From Daejeonella lutea (GTDB lineage: Bacteria > Bacteroidota > Bacteroidia > Sphingobacteriales > Sphingobacteriaceae), in NCBI RefSeq assembly GCF_900168015.1, contig NZ_FUYR01000002.1:390557-454556 (forward strand): a stretch of 64,000 bases of DNA. The letters are read 5' to 3'. Below the pieces are notes generated by a model. That model was not told where the DNA came from. It did no database searches and worked only from the letters and a program-made list of their open reading frames with translations. Position numbers and translations under genes: made by a program. Positions 26,812-35,076 of the stretch are shown here, one piece after another (the stretch's first letter is position 1; each line of letters begins with the position of its first letter).

Positions 26812-27635
26812 TATTGACCCGATAACTGGAAGAATATTGGCATCGTGTAAGCCACCCTTACCGGACGACCGTTTTGTATACCTGGCTTCCATGCTGGTGC
26901 AGCTTTCAGTACGCGAATTGCTTCTTCATCACAACCGCCACCAATACCTCTTAAAACCTTAATATCTGTAAGATTACCGTTTTTTTCAACTACAAAGCTC
27001 ATGATTACACGACCTGTGATGTTGTTTTCACGCGCCATCGGTGGATATTTCAGATTCTTCTGAAGATACTTACCCCAACCAGCCATACCACCGGCAAATT
27101 CAGGAAGAACCTCAACGCTTGCGAAATCCTTGATACTATTATCCTCAACTACCTCTGCCTGTTTTGGAGCCTCACCAACTGGTTCGTCAATTACAATCTC
27201 TGCATCAGGATTACCTTCGATAGTCTTCTGACCCGGATCAGCTTCTTTCAGTTCTTCAACTGTAGGCGGCTCCTCATCCCTAACTTCCTCAGCTGGAACA
27301 ACTACCGGCGGTGGAAATTTGATCTGGTCAATTTTTGGCTTAGGTGGTTCCGGAGGAGGAGGTGGCAACTCCTCTTTATTGATTGGAGGAGGTGGCTGCA
27401 ATACCACTTCAGTAATTTTCTCTTTCTCTTCTTCCGGAAGTATTCCGGAAATGTAGCGAATGATCAAAGGCATCGAAACTAATATGATAAATATTATCGA
27501 ACCTATAATCACTGCACGGCTTGTTGTCTTGGAGTTATCTCTCCTCAACTCATACGCACCATAGGATTTATTCCTACCTGCGAATACCACATCAAGCCAT
27601 TGCGTGTTGAATAAATCTATTTTTGACCCTAACAT
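26811..27635 (-). CDS. tonB: TonB energy transducer
   Basis: TonB couples the inner-membrane proton gradient to outer-membrane receptors. The 274 residues comprise a cytoplasmic N-terminus, a TM helix near residues 38-60, a proline-rich periplasmic stretch (LPPPPPEPPKPK) and a C-terminal TonB_C domain (NLKYPPMARENNITGRVIMS, ending PVRVAYTMPIFFQL). The N-terminal cytoplasmic segment FAGRNKSYGAYELRRD is typical of Bacteroidota TonBs. It follows two exbD genes and one exbB gene. Confidence 0.93.
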   Translation of the reverse strand: MLGSKIDLFNTQWLDVVFAGRNKSYGAYELRRDNSKTTSRAVIIGSIIFIILVSMPLIIRYISGILPEEEKEKITEVVLQPPPPINKEELPPPPPEPPKPKIDQIKFPPPVVVPAEEVRDEEPPTVEELKEADPGQKTIEGNPDAEIVIDEPVGEAPKQAEVVEDNSIKDFASVEVLPEFAGGMAGWGKYLQKNLKYPPMARENNITGRVIMSFVVEKNGNLTDIKVLRGIGGGCDEEAIRVLKAAPAWKPGIQNGRPVRVAYTMPIFFQLSGQ

Positions 27636-27670
27636 AATTTAATTCTTTAGAGGGTTATTAATTTGTGTTA

Positions 27671-28222
27671 TTATTTGTAAAGACCGTCACGCTTTAACAA
27701 ACCGATATCTGGATCGGAAATATCAACGATTGCGTACTGAGTAATATTTGACACCTTCATTTCATCGAGAATATCAACGAAATTACGGTAGTTTGATTGA
27801 TCACTTGGTTTAATAAGAACGATTAATCCTTTTTTTGGATCTCCAGTTGCAGCAATAACCTTTTTTGAGTTCTCGATTAAAGCTTTACGGATTCCATTTC
27901 GGCCATAATTATCAACCTGAGGTGGAGTAAGTGGATTATCTACCAATCCCATGTACCACTCCAGGCGATTATTCGCGCCTAAAAGAATAGTCATTGTTCT
28001 GTTGTCAGCAACAGTTAATTGTTGCTCTTCTGTTTTATCCTTATCCGGCTTGGCGACATCCATCGCTTGTGGTTTCGCCAATGTAGTGGTAAGCATAAAG
28101 AACGTAATCAGAAGGAAAGCAAGATCCACCATTGCTGTTAGATCCACACGTGTGGACTGCTTTTTACTTCTAACCTTCCCGCCTTTATTCTTACCCCCGC
28201 CGGAGGTATCTAATTCTGCCAT
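27671..28222 (-). CDS. exbD: ExbD/TolR family protein, second copy
   Basis: This is a proton-channel partner of ExbB. The N-terminus is basic and cytoplasmic, followed by one TM helix with the essential Asp in VDLTAMVDLAFLLITFFMLT, and a periplasmic domain to residue 183. It lies 30 bases after the first exbD. The periplasmic domain differs clearly from that of the first copy. Confidence 0.92.
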   Translation of the reverse strand: MAELDTSGGGKNKGGKVRSKKQSTRVDLTAMVDLAFLLITFFMLTTTLAKPQAMDVAKPDKDKTEEQQLTVADNRTMTILLGANNRLEWYMGLVDNPLTPPQVDNYGRNGIRKALIENSKKVIAATGDPKKGLIVLIKPSDQSNYRNFVDILDEMKVSNITQYAIVDISDPDIGLLKRDGLYK

Positions 28223-28252
28223 CGCGTTTTAATTAAATTAATTGTACGAATA

Positions 28253-28876
28253 CTATTTCTCAGTTGCCCTCAGTGAGGTAATCAAACTGAACTTATTAAT
28301 ATTTTGATCCTGAAGGATACTTGTTACTTTGTTTATCGCAGGATATTCTTCTCTTGAATCGCCCTTAATACTGACACGCATATCAACATTGTGAAGTTCC
28401 TTGGTTGCGTAACGAGCAGAAAGGATCCAGTTGTGGAGTTCTGAGGGATTCTGCCCTACAGAATCAGTTGGAATTCCTGGTTGCAACCCTTCCTTATTTC
28501 TCTCATCACCTTTTAAAGCAATAATTTGCTTAAGATTTCCAATTGGAACCCCAAAACTCTCAATAAGTGAAAATCTTAATTTCTCATCTTCAGTGAAAGT
28601 CATGTTATACTTTTCTCCCATTTTTTCCAGAGTACGTATCCTTATTGGTTGACCCGGAATTCCAAAGAATACTTTTTTCTGACCTACTGTTAACGTAGCA
28701 ATATCGACATCCGGCAATTTGAACTTAACCGTTGAAGCCGGGGTATCTACAGGAAGTGGTTCTGGCTGACGAGCAGTTGCTGTAAGGATAAAGAACGTAA
28801 GCAACAAAAACGCCACATCGCACATCGCTGTCATATCGATAGCAGTACTTTTTCTGGCAACTTTAGCTCTAGGCAT
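28253..28876 (-). CDS. exbD: ExbD/TolR family protein, first copy
   Basis: The 207-residue product has the same plan: basic N-terminus, a TM with the catalytic Asp (IDMTAMCDVAFLLLTFFILT), and a longer periplasmic domain with an extra insertion of about 25 residues relative to the downstream copy. Two non-identical ExbD proteins next to one ExbB suggest a heteromeric motor or use with different partners; that is inference. Confidence 0.92.
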   Translation of the reverse strand: MPRAKVARKSTAIDMTAMCDVAFLLLTFFILTATARQPEPLPVDTPASTVKFKLPDVDIATLTVGQKKVFFGIPGQPIRIRTLEKMGEKYNMTFTEDEKLRFSLIESFGVPIGNLKQIIALKGDERNKEGLQPGIPTDSVGQNPSELHNWILSARYATKELHNVDMRVSIKGDSREEYPAINKVTSILQDQNINKFSLITSLRATEK

Positions 28877-28920
28877 AGTTTATATTATAATTGTAAAAGA
28901 TCCTGTTAGTATATAGATGA

Positions 28921-28966
28921 AAAGATTCCGGGTTTTCCATAAAACCCGGAATCTTTTTTTTCAAAT
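28921..28966. terminator. Hairpin between exbB and exbD (terminator-like)
   Basis: A 17-bp stem (28921-28937 with 28942-28958, core GATTCCGGGTTTT) has a 4-base loop. On the plus strand it ends in T8. On the transcribed minus strand only four U follow. Within the operon it could act as a partial terminator or an RNA-stability barrier downstream of exbB. Confidence 0.7.
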
Positions 28967-28969
28967 ATA

Positions 28970-29797
28970 TTATTTATGAGTACTGGCGTACGTTTGAACG
29001 ATTGAGAAACCTGCTTCATCGATTGCGTAAGTTAACTTATCGATCTTTGATGTAAACAAGTTGTACATAACGATAGCTAACGCTGATGTAGCGATACCTG
29101 TTGCTGTATTGATAAGAGCTTCAGAAATACCATTCGCAAGAGCTGCCTGATCTGGAGAACCTGCACTTGATAATGCAGCGAAGGCCTTGATCATACCAGT
29201 TACTGTTCCTAATAGACCCATCAAGGTACCGATAGAAACTAAAGTTGCGATAACTGTTAGATTTTGCTCCAGCATTGGCATCTCTAAAGCTGTTGCTTCT
29301 TCAATATCTTTTTGGATGGCAAGACATTTTTGCTCAGTATCCATTTTAGTTTCAGTTTCCATTTCTTTGTACTTTTTCAAGCCGGATTTGATCACGTTAG
29401 CTACAGATCCTTCTTGTTTATCGCACTCAGCGATAGCTGAATCGATATTTCCTGCACCAATGAATCCCTGGATTTTTTTAACAAAAGCGTCTATATTACC
29501 TTTCCCGGTTGCTTTATTAATTACGATGAAACGCTCGATAGAAAATACGACTACCATTAATAATAAGCCGATCAGTACTGGTACGATATATCCTCCTTTG
29601 TACACCATTCCGAAATAATTACCTGGTAGTGGGTGGCCATTTTCTGGGTCGCCGCCTTCAAAGTTAGCCGCATCGCCCATTACAAATTTCCATAAAAGTA
29701 TTCCTACAAGAATACAAAGTACAATAGATAGACTTGCAAAAATGCTTGAACCAGAGCTCTCTTTCTTCGCTGTTGTTGGTTTTGGTGCGTTCGCCAT
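28970..29797 (-). CDS. exbB: MotA/TolQ/ExbB proton channel protein
   Basis: This is the inner-membrane proton channel that powers TonB. The 275 residues carry three principal TM segments, with the family segment in the last two helices (TVIATLVSIGTLMGLLGTV and GISEALINTATGIATSALAI). An additional hydrophobic N-terminal helix precedes a soluble loop. It is the first gene of the cluster and has a candidate promoter about 130 bases upstream. Confidence 0.93.
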   Translation of the reverse strand: MANAPKPTTAKKESSGSSIFASLSIVLCILVGILLWKFVMGDAANFEGGDPENGHPLPGNYFGMVYKGGYIVPVLIGLLLMVVVFSIERFIVINKATGKGNIDAFVKKIQGFIGAGNIDSAIAECDKQEGSVANVIKSGLKKYKEMETETKMDTEQKCLAIQKDIEEATALEMPMLEQNLTVIATLVSIGTLMGLLGTVTGMIKAFAALSSAGSPDQAALANGISEALINTATGIATSALAIVMYNLFTSKIDKLTYAIDEAGFSIVQTYASTHK

Positions 29798-29921
29798 TTT
29801 TTTAGAATTTTAGATTTTAGTTGTTGATTAAATGTATGAGTTAATTGATTTTGTGTTGGGTATTAGTTTTAAATGCTTTGAAATAAAATATCAATATTAT
29901 GTTCGCCGATATAACGGATAA

Positions 29922-29929
29922 CAAAAATA
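29922..29929 (-). promoter_or_regulatory. Candidate -7 element of the exbB operon promoter
   Basis: TATTTTTG on the minus strand matches TAnnTTTG and is identical to the -7 element of the trp promoter. No clear TTG is present at -33. The resulting leader would be about 120 bases. Confidence 0.45.
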
Positions 29930-30036
29930 TAATTTTCGACTTAATAAAAAATTATTTGTGAATTTATTAATCCTATTAATTCGTTCCTGTTAAATCCATC
30001 CCTAGAATTAAGCAAGAATATGCTGTTCTAAAAGAA

Positions 30037-30056
30037 GATAGGCCTTAAGGCCTATC
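30037..30056 (-). terminator. Possible terminator of the lipid kinase-SUI1 operon
   Basis: The palindrome GATAGGCCTTAAGGCCTATC gives an 8-bp stem with a TTAA loop. On the minus strand it is followed by TTCTTTT. It lies about 220 bases after the SUI1 gene. The U-run is imperfect and the distance long, so this is tentative. Confidence 0.4.
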
Positions 30057-30277
30057 GTTTTACAATGAAAACTATTTTTTATTGTAAATGCAAATTTACC
30101 TTTTGATTTTAGCGAATATACAAAGATTGAGTTGTCATCTTCATATTTAAGTAGTTGATTTTTAGATATTTTCTTGTAATGTTTAAAATTTGATACATTC
30201 AAAACATTCGTTTTAAAGCGTTTTTAATGGATCATATCACGTATTGAGCATAAAACAAATAATATTTTGAATCAATA

Positions 30278-30622
30278 CTAGCCTCCGGCCTTTTTTACTT
30301 TATAACCCTCTGATTGTAGCAGTAGCAAAACTTTGTCTCTAAAATCGCCCTGGATTATTATTTCGCCATCTTTTGCTGAACCCCCTACACCACACTTTTG
30401 CTTGAGTTTCTTACCGAGAGAGGCAAGGTCATCCGCTGTGCCCCTAAATCCAGTAATGAGAGTGACGGCTTTCCCTCCTCTTTGTTTCCTGTCAAGCTGA
30501 ATACGAAGATCCTGCTCTCGCGGAGTGGGAGTGTTCTGCAGCTCTGCAAACTCTTCCTGATATTCAAAATCGGGATCTGTGGAATAGACCACCCCGGATA
30601 ATCCTTTGTTTTTCTTTGACAT
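30278..30622 (-). CDS. SUI1/eIF1-like translation factor (YciH family)
   Basis: The 114-residue product has the SUI1 domain in its C-terminal two thirds: [40 protein letters not shown] and [18 protein letters not shown]. Bacterial homologues act like eIF1 in start-site discrimination, although their role is not settled. It starts 4 bases after the lipid kinase gene. Confidence 0.9.
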   Translation of the reverse strand: MSKKNKGLSGVVYSTDPDFEYQEEFAELQNTPTPREQDLRIQLDRKQRGGKAVTLITGFRGTADDLASLGKKLKQKCGVGGSAKDGEIIIQGDFRDKVLLLLQSEGYKVKKAGG

Positions 30623-30626
30623 GTAT

Positions 30627-31499
30627 CTAAACTAATACTGTTAATGATAGGGGTTTTATGTTAATTTTTAGTTCAGCGGGCATATCACAGGGCTCACCGT
30701 CGAGATGAACAGCCCCACCGCCATCTCTGATAATGTTAATTTCTTTCCCTCTTATGATCTCAATGTATTTAGACCGGTGTGCACTACGGCTGAACATCCG
30801 GTAGCCTAATACAGGAAACTGATATAATGGAAAAGGCTTTGTGATAACAACGTCAAGTAACCCGTCTTTCAGTGATGCAAATGGTGATATGTGGGCATTA
30901 TTTCCAAACTGAGAAGAATTAGCAATACTAATCATAAAGGCGTCCCTGGTAATCCGCTTCCCGTCGATCTCAATTATATAATGCTGACATTTATAGTTTG
31001 AAACCTCATTAACGGCTGTTTTCACATATCCTTTAAATCCACGGGTGACATTTTTGGCAAAAATAGCACTGATATGAGCGTCAAACCCGATACCCGCCAT
31101 ATTGAAAAAACTTCTCTCATTGAATACTGCCGAATCAATATTATTACAATTCAATTTATTGAGCCTTAAAATGGCATTCCTCTCATTTAAAGGAATTCCC
31201 AGGGAGCGAGCTAATCCGTTGCCCGATCCGCAGGGTATAATCCCCATGATTTTTTCAGAATCCTGAAGTCCAGACGCGACTTCATTGATTGTTCCATCGC
31301 CACCCACAGCTACCACAACATCTGTGAGGTCATTCACCATTCCACGAGCCATTTCATTTGCATGCCCCGGTCCGTCTGTAAATACAAAAGTTGGGCTGAA
31401 AATGTTAGAATTCAAAAATTTAGCAGCCAAATCCGGAAAATTTAATTTGGTTTTACCACCTGAAATTGGGTTAATAAGAAATGTTATATTCTTTTTCAA
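30627..31499 (-). CDS. Diacylglycerol kinase-family lipid kinase
   Basis: The product is a DagK/YegS-type kinase that phosphorylates a lipid alcohol. Motifs are [12 protein letters not shown] (N-terminal), [17 protein letters not shown] (nucleotide-binding GGDGT) and [15 protein letters not shown]. There is no ATG near the start. A TTG at 31499 would give [13 protein letters not shown], matching the family's usual N-terminus, and is chosen here (290 residues). A second TTG lies four codons upstream at 31511. A -7 promoter element (TATTTTTG, 31526-31519) ends about 20 bases before the chosen start. Confidence 0.85.
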   Translation of the reverse strand: MKKNITFLINPISGGKTKLNFPDLAAKFLNSNIFSPTFVFTDGPGHANEMARGMVNDLTDVVVAVGGDGTINEVASGLQDSEKIMGIIPCGSGNGLARSLGIPLNERNAILRLNKLNCNNIDSAVFNERSFFNMAGIGFDAHISAIFAKNVTRGFKGYVKTAVNEVSNYKCQHYIIEIDGKRITRDAFMISIANSSQFGNNAHISPFASLKDGLLDVVITKPFPLYQFPVLGYRMFSRSAHRSKYIEIIRGKEINIIRDGGGAVHLDGEPCDMPAELKINIKPLSLTVLV

Positions 31500-31518
31500 T
31501 GAAAGTCTCAATAAAAGC

Positions 31519-31526
31519 CAAAAATA
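31519..31526 (-). promoter_or_regulatory. Candidate -7 element before the lipid kinase
   Basis: TATTTTTG on the minus strand fits TAnnTTTG and lies 20 bases from the proposed TTG start. It faces the metK promoter (31560-31567) across about 33 bases. The -33 element is not clear. Confidence 0.4.
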
Positions 31527-31559
31527 CCTTTTAATTTTTTTAGAACTTAAAATTTATCC

Positions 31560-31567
31560 TACTTTTG
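31560..31567 (+). promoter_or_regulatory. metK promoter -7 element
   Basis: TACTTTTG fits the Bacteroidota consensus TAnnTTTG. It ends about 12 bases before the first conserved stem of the SAM-II-like aptamer, so transcription would begin right at the riboswitch. The upstream -33 position is only T-rich (no TTG). Confidence 0.55.
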
Positions 31568-31577
31568 CAGTGCAAAA

Positions 31578-31632
31578 AAGTGGATCGATTTGCGTTGATT
31601 GCAACCACGTAAAAAAAAGTGCTAAAACATAC
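31578..31632 (+). ncRNA. SAM-II-like riboswitch upstream of metK
   Basis: The stem GTGG/CCAC (31580-31583, 31605-31608) encloses a loop containing GATTT, six bases and ATTGCAA. This is the same 5+6+7 spacing as in the SAM-II (metA-type) aptamer, whose loop reads GATTT-N6-ATTGCAA. Twelve bases after the stem comes GCTAAAA (31621-31627), matching the conserved GCUAAA that closes the SAM-II pseudoknot. The pseudoknot pairing between loop and 3' tail is not perfect by eye. Placement before a SAM synthetase fits SAM feedback. The aptamer ends about 80 bases before the start codon, so the expression platform is not evident. Confidence 0.65.
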
Positions 31633-31708
31633 TCTGATTTTTACCTTCTCTGCGATCAATTCGTCTTTCTTCGGGATCAAATATTAACGAATTTTAACAA
31701 AAAATTTT

Positions 31709-32965
31709 ATGCCTTATTTATTCACCTCAGAATCTGTTTCAGAAGGACATCCGGACAAGGTTGCAGACCAGATATCTGATGCTTTAATTGATAACTTTCT
31801 CGCTTGGGATCCAGATTCAAAGGTAGCTTGTGAGACCCTTGTTACGACAGGTCTTGTCGTTCTGGCCGGTGAGGTAAAATCACAAACCTATCTGGATGTA
31901 CAAAAAATTGCGCGGGAAGTAGTTCGCAAAATCGGATATACAAAATCAGAGTATATGTTCGAAGCTGACTCTTGTGGGGTTATTTCTGCGATACATGAGC
32001 AATCTGCTGATATCAACCAGGGAGTTGACAGAGTAAAAAAACAAGACCAGGGTGCTGGAGACCAAGGAATGATGTTCGGTTACGCAACAAGCGAAACAGA
32101 GAATTATATGCCTCTTGCTCTTGACTTAGCTCACAAGATCTTAACGGAACTTGCTGCGCTTCGTCGTGAAAATAGTTCTATAAAATATCTTCGCCCTGAC
32201 GCGAAATCACAGGTTACTATCGAGTACAGCGACGATCACAGACCAATCCGTATCGATGCAATAGTTGTTTCGACCCAACACGATGATTTCGATTCAGAAT
32301 CTGCAATGCAGAAGAAAATCCAGGATGATATTATTGCAATATTAATTCCGCGTGTTAAAGCACAATTAAAGCCAGAACTTCAATCACTATTTACTGATGC
32401 CATCAAATATCATATAAACCCAACCGGTAAGTTTGTAATTGGTGGACCCCACGGTGATACCGGATTAACTGGTCGCAAGATCATTGTAGATACCTATGGT
32501 GGCAAAGGAGCTCATGGAGGTGGTGCATTTTCTGGAAAAGATCCTTCGAAAGTGGATCGTTCAGCTGCATATGCAACGCGCCATATTGCTAAAAACCTTG
32601 TTGCAGCAGGCGTTTGTGACGAAATACTTGTACAAGTTTCTTATGCTATCGGGGTTAAAGACCCAATGGGCATTTTCGTAGATACTTACGGCACAGCTAA
32701 AGTAGATTTTAACGATGGGGAGATTGCGCAAAAGATTTCTGCCATATTCGACATGACTCCATATGGAATTGAAACCCGTTTAAAATTAAGAAACCCGATA
32801 TATTCTGAAACAGCTGCTTATGGCCACATGGGTCGTAAAAATGAAACAGTATCAAAAAGCTTTACCGGATCAAACGGCGAGAAAAAAACTGTTGAGGTAG
32901 AACTATTTACCTGGGAAAAGCTGGATTTTGTAGATAAAGTAAAAGAAGCTTTCAAAATCAGCTAA
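31709..32965 (+). CDS. metK: S-adenosylmethionine synthetase
   Basis: MetK makes SAM from methionine and ATP. The 418 residues are full length and show [20 protein letters not shown] (ATP/methionine site), [14 protein letters not shown] and the P-loop-like [20 protein letters not shown] probable SAM-II riboswitch occupies the start of its leader and a terminator follows. Identification is secure. Confidence 0.98.
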   Translation: MPYLFTSESVSEGHPDKVADQISDALIDNFLAWDPDSKVACETLVTTGLVVLAGEVKSQTYLDVQKIAREVVRKIGYTKSEYMFEADSCGVISAIHEQSADINQGVDRVKKQDQGAGDQGMMFGYATSETENYMPLALDLAHKILTELAALRRENSSIKYLRPDAKSQVTIEYSDDHRPIRIDAIVVSTQHDDFDSESAMQKKIQDDIIAILIPRVKAQLKPELQSLFTDAIKYHINPTGKFVIGGPHGDTGLTGRKIIVDTYGGKGAHGGGAFSGKDPSKVDRSAAYATRHIAKNLVAAGVCDEILVQVSYAIGVKDPMGIFVDTYGTAKVDFNDGEIAQKISAIFDMTPYGIETRLKLRNPIYSETAAYGHMGRKNETVSKSFTGSNGEKKTVEVELFTWEKLDFVDKVKEAFKIS

Positions 32966-32983
32966 GTAATACAAAAAGCAAGG

Positions 32984-33018
32984 AAGCCCTCTTTCAAAAT
33001 CGAAGGAGGGCTTTTTTA
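32984..33018 (+). terminator. Terminator after metK
   Basis: A 12-bp stem with one G-U pair (AAGCCCTCTTTC, 32984-32995, with GAAGGAGGGCTT, 33002-33013) has a 6-base loop and is followed by T-rich sequence. Confidence 0.88.
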
Positions 33019-33032
33019 TTTAATATTGTGCG

Positions 33033-33584
33033 ATGAACGAAATGATTAATCCCTGGAAAACCCTTTCCGAGAAAAGCATCTACGACAATCCATGGATCAG
33101 TCTTACAGAATATCAGGTAATAAATCCTGGGGGTGGTAAGGGCATTTATGGAAAGGTCCATTTTAAGAATCTCGCTATTGGAATAATAGTTTTGGATGAA
33201 CAGAATAATACATGGCTCGTGGGCCAGTATCGATATGCGCCCGATCATTTTACGTGGGAAATACCAGAAGGCGGGGGATCCCTTCATGTAGATCCACTAA
33301 TTTCAGCTAAACGGGAATTACTGGAGGAGACCGGCATTACTGCTGCAAATTGGACTGAAATTCAACGTATGCATCTGTCTAATTCAGTAAGTGATGAATT
33401 GGCAATTATCTATCTGGCAAGAGATCTCAGTTTCGGTGAGGCCAACCCTGAAGAATCCGAGCAATTAACATTACGAAAGCTGCCATTTACGGAAGCCTTT
33501 AACCTGGTCATCAATGGCGAAATAACTGATTCTTTGAGTGTTGCCGCATTTCTCAAGGTGAAGGTATTAAATATTGTTCCATAA
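33033..33584 (+). CDS. NUDIX hydrolase (ADP-ribose pyrophosphatase-like)
   Basis: The 183-residue product has the arrangement of ADP-sugar pyrophosphatases: VGQYRYAPDHFTWEIPEGGG, then the Nudix helix with RELLEETGI. The catalytic REx2EExG part is intact. The first Glu of the consensus (GX5E) is replaced by Val (sequence HVDPLISAKRE), a deviation worth noting but not one that removes the metal ligands. The substrate is not predictable. It starts 67 bases after metK, beyond that gene's terminator. Confidence 0.88.
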   Translation: MNEMINPWKTLSEKSIYDNPWISLTEYQVINPGGGKGIYGKVHFKNLAIGIIVLDEQNNTWLVGQYRYAPDHFTWEIPEGGGSLHVDPLISAKRELLEETGITAANWTEIQRMHLSNSVSDELAIIYLARDLSFGEANPEESEQLTLRKLPFTEAFNLVINGEITDSLSVAAFLKVKVLNIVP

Positions 33585-33604
33585 AAAATAAGGGTATATT
33601 TTTG
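33574..33604 (+). promoter_or_regulatory. Promoter of the acyltransferase gene, near leaderless
   Basis: TTG (33574-33576), a 20-base spacer and TATTTTTG (33597-33604) match the Bacteroidota promoter. The ATG follows the -7 element by only 5 bases, so the transcript should start at or next to the start codon. The -33 part lies inside the end of the NUDIX gene. Confidence 0.7.
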
Positions 33605-33609
33605 CAGTT

Positions 33610-34353
33610 ATGAACAAGCTCCTCGGCTACCTGTTTACTCCGATACATTATTTATTTTTCGGATTGGTACTTTGTATTTTCCACCCAATACAATGGATCT
33701 CGCTAAAGGCGGGCGGATTGGAAGCCCACAAAAAGTCTGTAGATATCATGAATTTGTTCCTGCTTGGAACATATTATATTCTGGGCAGCAGCATCAAATT
33801 TACTAACAGGTTTGATCTACCGGGCAACCGTCCGATCATATTTACTGCAAATCACCAGAGCATGTACGATATACCACCACTTATCTGGTTCCTCCGTAAA
33901 CATCACGCTAAATTTATTTCGAAAATCGAGCTAACAAAAGGTATTCCCAGCATATCGTTTAACCTTAAATATGGCGGTGGTGCAAATATTGACCGCAAAG
34001 ATAGTAAGCAGGCAATTGCCGAGATCCTGAAATTAGGAGAACGGATGAAGCAAAACAACTGGTCGGCGGTTATCTTCCCTGAGGGTACACGCTCACGTGA
34101 TGGCAGGATAAAACAGTTCGCGGTAGGGGGTGTGGCTACTCTTTTAAAACGCTGTCCAAATGCCTTAATTGTCCCGGTTGCTATAACGGGATCATGGAAA
34201 TTTGTCCGTTATGGAACCTTTCCTCTAAGCTTTGGTGAAAAGATGACCTGGAGTGTACTTGAGCCCATAGAATACACAGGAGGTCCGCTTGAAGAATTAA
34301 TGTTAAAAGTGGAAAAACAGATCCGGGATGAAGTTGAACAAACTTTGATCTGA
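33610..34353 (+). CDS. 1-acyl-sn-glycerol-3-phosphate acyltransferase
   Basis: This is a PlsC-type enzyme that makes phosphatidic acid from lysophosphatidic acid. The 247 residues begin with a hydrophobic region, then carry the catalytic HX4D motif in TANHQSMYDIPP, the substrate motif IFPEGTRSRDG and the downstream LIVPVAITGSWK. Its family position is secure; acyl preference is unknown. Confidence 0.92.
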   Translation: MNKLLGYLFTPIHYLFFGLVLCIFHPIQWISLKAGGLEAHKKSVDIMNLFLLGTYYILGSSIKFTNRFDLPGNRPIIFTANHQSMYDIPPLIWFLRKHHAKFISKIELTKGIPSISFNLKYGGGANIDRKDSKQAIAEILKLGERMKQNNWSAVIFPEGTRSRDGRIKQFAVGGVATLLKRCPNALIVPVAITGSWKFVRYGTFPLSFGEKMTWSVLEPIEYTGGPLEELMLKVEKQIRDEVEQTLI

Positions 34354-34355
34354 TA

Positions 34356-35075
34356 TTATCCAATATTTTTATCCTCAATCTGTTTGAAGAAATACTCCCG
34401 ATAAGTGTCACCGATTGGGATTATTTTATCGCCTATCTGGATTCGACTACGTTCTATACTTTCAATTTTTCCAACGGCAATAATGTATGATTTGTGGACG
34501 CGAATGAATGACTTTCCTGGCAAAGATTCCTCCATCTTTTTCATGTTTTGAAGGGTAATTATCCGTTCAGTCTTTGTGAATATTGAAATGTAATCCTTTA
34601 GTCCTTCGATATATAAAATGTCATCCAGGTATATCTTCTGAATTTTGTGCTCAGTTTTCACAAAGATAAAATCGTGACTGGTTGATGCCGGGGCTTGCTC
34701 TGGGGGAGCAACATTACTATTGCCATTATTTTGAAGCACCTTTTGAGCGGCCTTATAAAATCTGTCAAAAGCAATGGGTTTTAGCAGATAATCTACCACA
34801 TCAAGCTCATATCCATCTAGGGCATATTGAGAATATGCCGTAGTAAGAATGACATCACATTTCCCGTTGATAATCTTCAAGAACTGAATTCCTGTTAATT
34901 CAGGCATTTGCACATCCAAAAAGACAAGATCGATGGCATCGCTCTGAACAAGAGATAATCCTTCAATAGCGCTAGTTGTAGTTTTAACAAGCGTTAAAAA
35001 AGGCACTTTACTAATATAGTCTTCGAGAATATCAAGCGCAAGCGGCTCATCGTCTACAACAAGGCAGCGTATCAT
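34356..35075 (-). CDS. LytTR-type response regulator
   Basis: The 239-residue product has a receiver domain with the phosphoacceptor Asp54 (VFLDVQMPE), Thr and Lys switch residues (ILTTAYSQYA, VDYLLKPIAF) and a C-terminal LytTR DNA-binding domain (near residues 135-235, with IRVHKSYIIAVGKIESIERS). It follows its kinase by one base. Its likely target is the divergent peptide-ABC operon, an inference from gene arrangement. It ends 2 bases from the acyltransferase stop without a visible terminator. Confidence 0.94.
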   Translation of the reverse strand: MIRCLVVDDEPLALDILEDYISKVPFLTLVKTTTSAIEGLSLVQSDAIDLVFLDVQMPELTGIQFLKIINGKCDVILTTAYSQYALDGYELDVVDYLLKPIAFDRFYKAAQKVLQNNGNSNVAPPEQAPASTSHDFIFVKTEHKIQKIYLDDILYIEGLKDYISIFTKTERIITLQNMKKMEESLPGKSFIRVHKSYIIAVGKIESIERSRIQIGDKIIPIGDTYREYFFKQIEDKNIG

Positions 35076-35076
35076 T

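Larger units (their letters stand above)
29798..30277. other. Intergenic region before exbB
   Basis: This AT-rich stretch of about 480 bases carries the exbB promoter candidate (29922-29929). At 30037-30056 there is a perfect 20-bp palindrome, GATAGGCCTTAAGGCCTATC. A 64-codon minus-strand frame at 30008-30202 begins only with TTG and contains the palindrome; I do not consider it a gene. Confidence 0.5.

Noticed and set aside
26812..26892. Extended N-terminus for the small membrane protein downstream of tonB
   Set aside because: The extension lies in another frame of the conserved TonB C-terminus; the internal ATG at 26811 forms a TAATG junction.
30008..30202. 64-codon minus-strand frame in the gap before exbB
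   Set aside because: It begins only with TTG, has no recognisable domain, and runs through a perfect palindrome that is better read as a hairpin.
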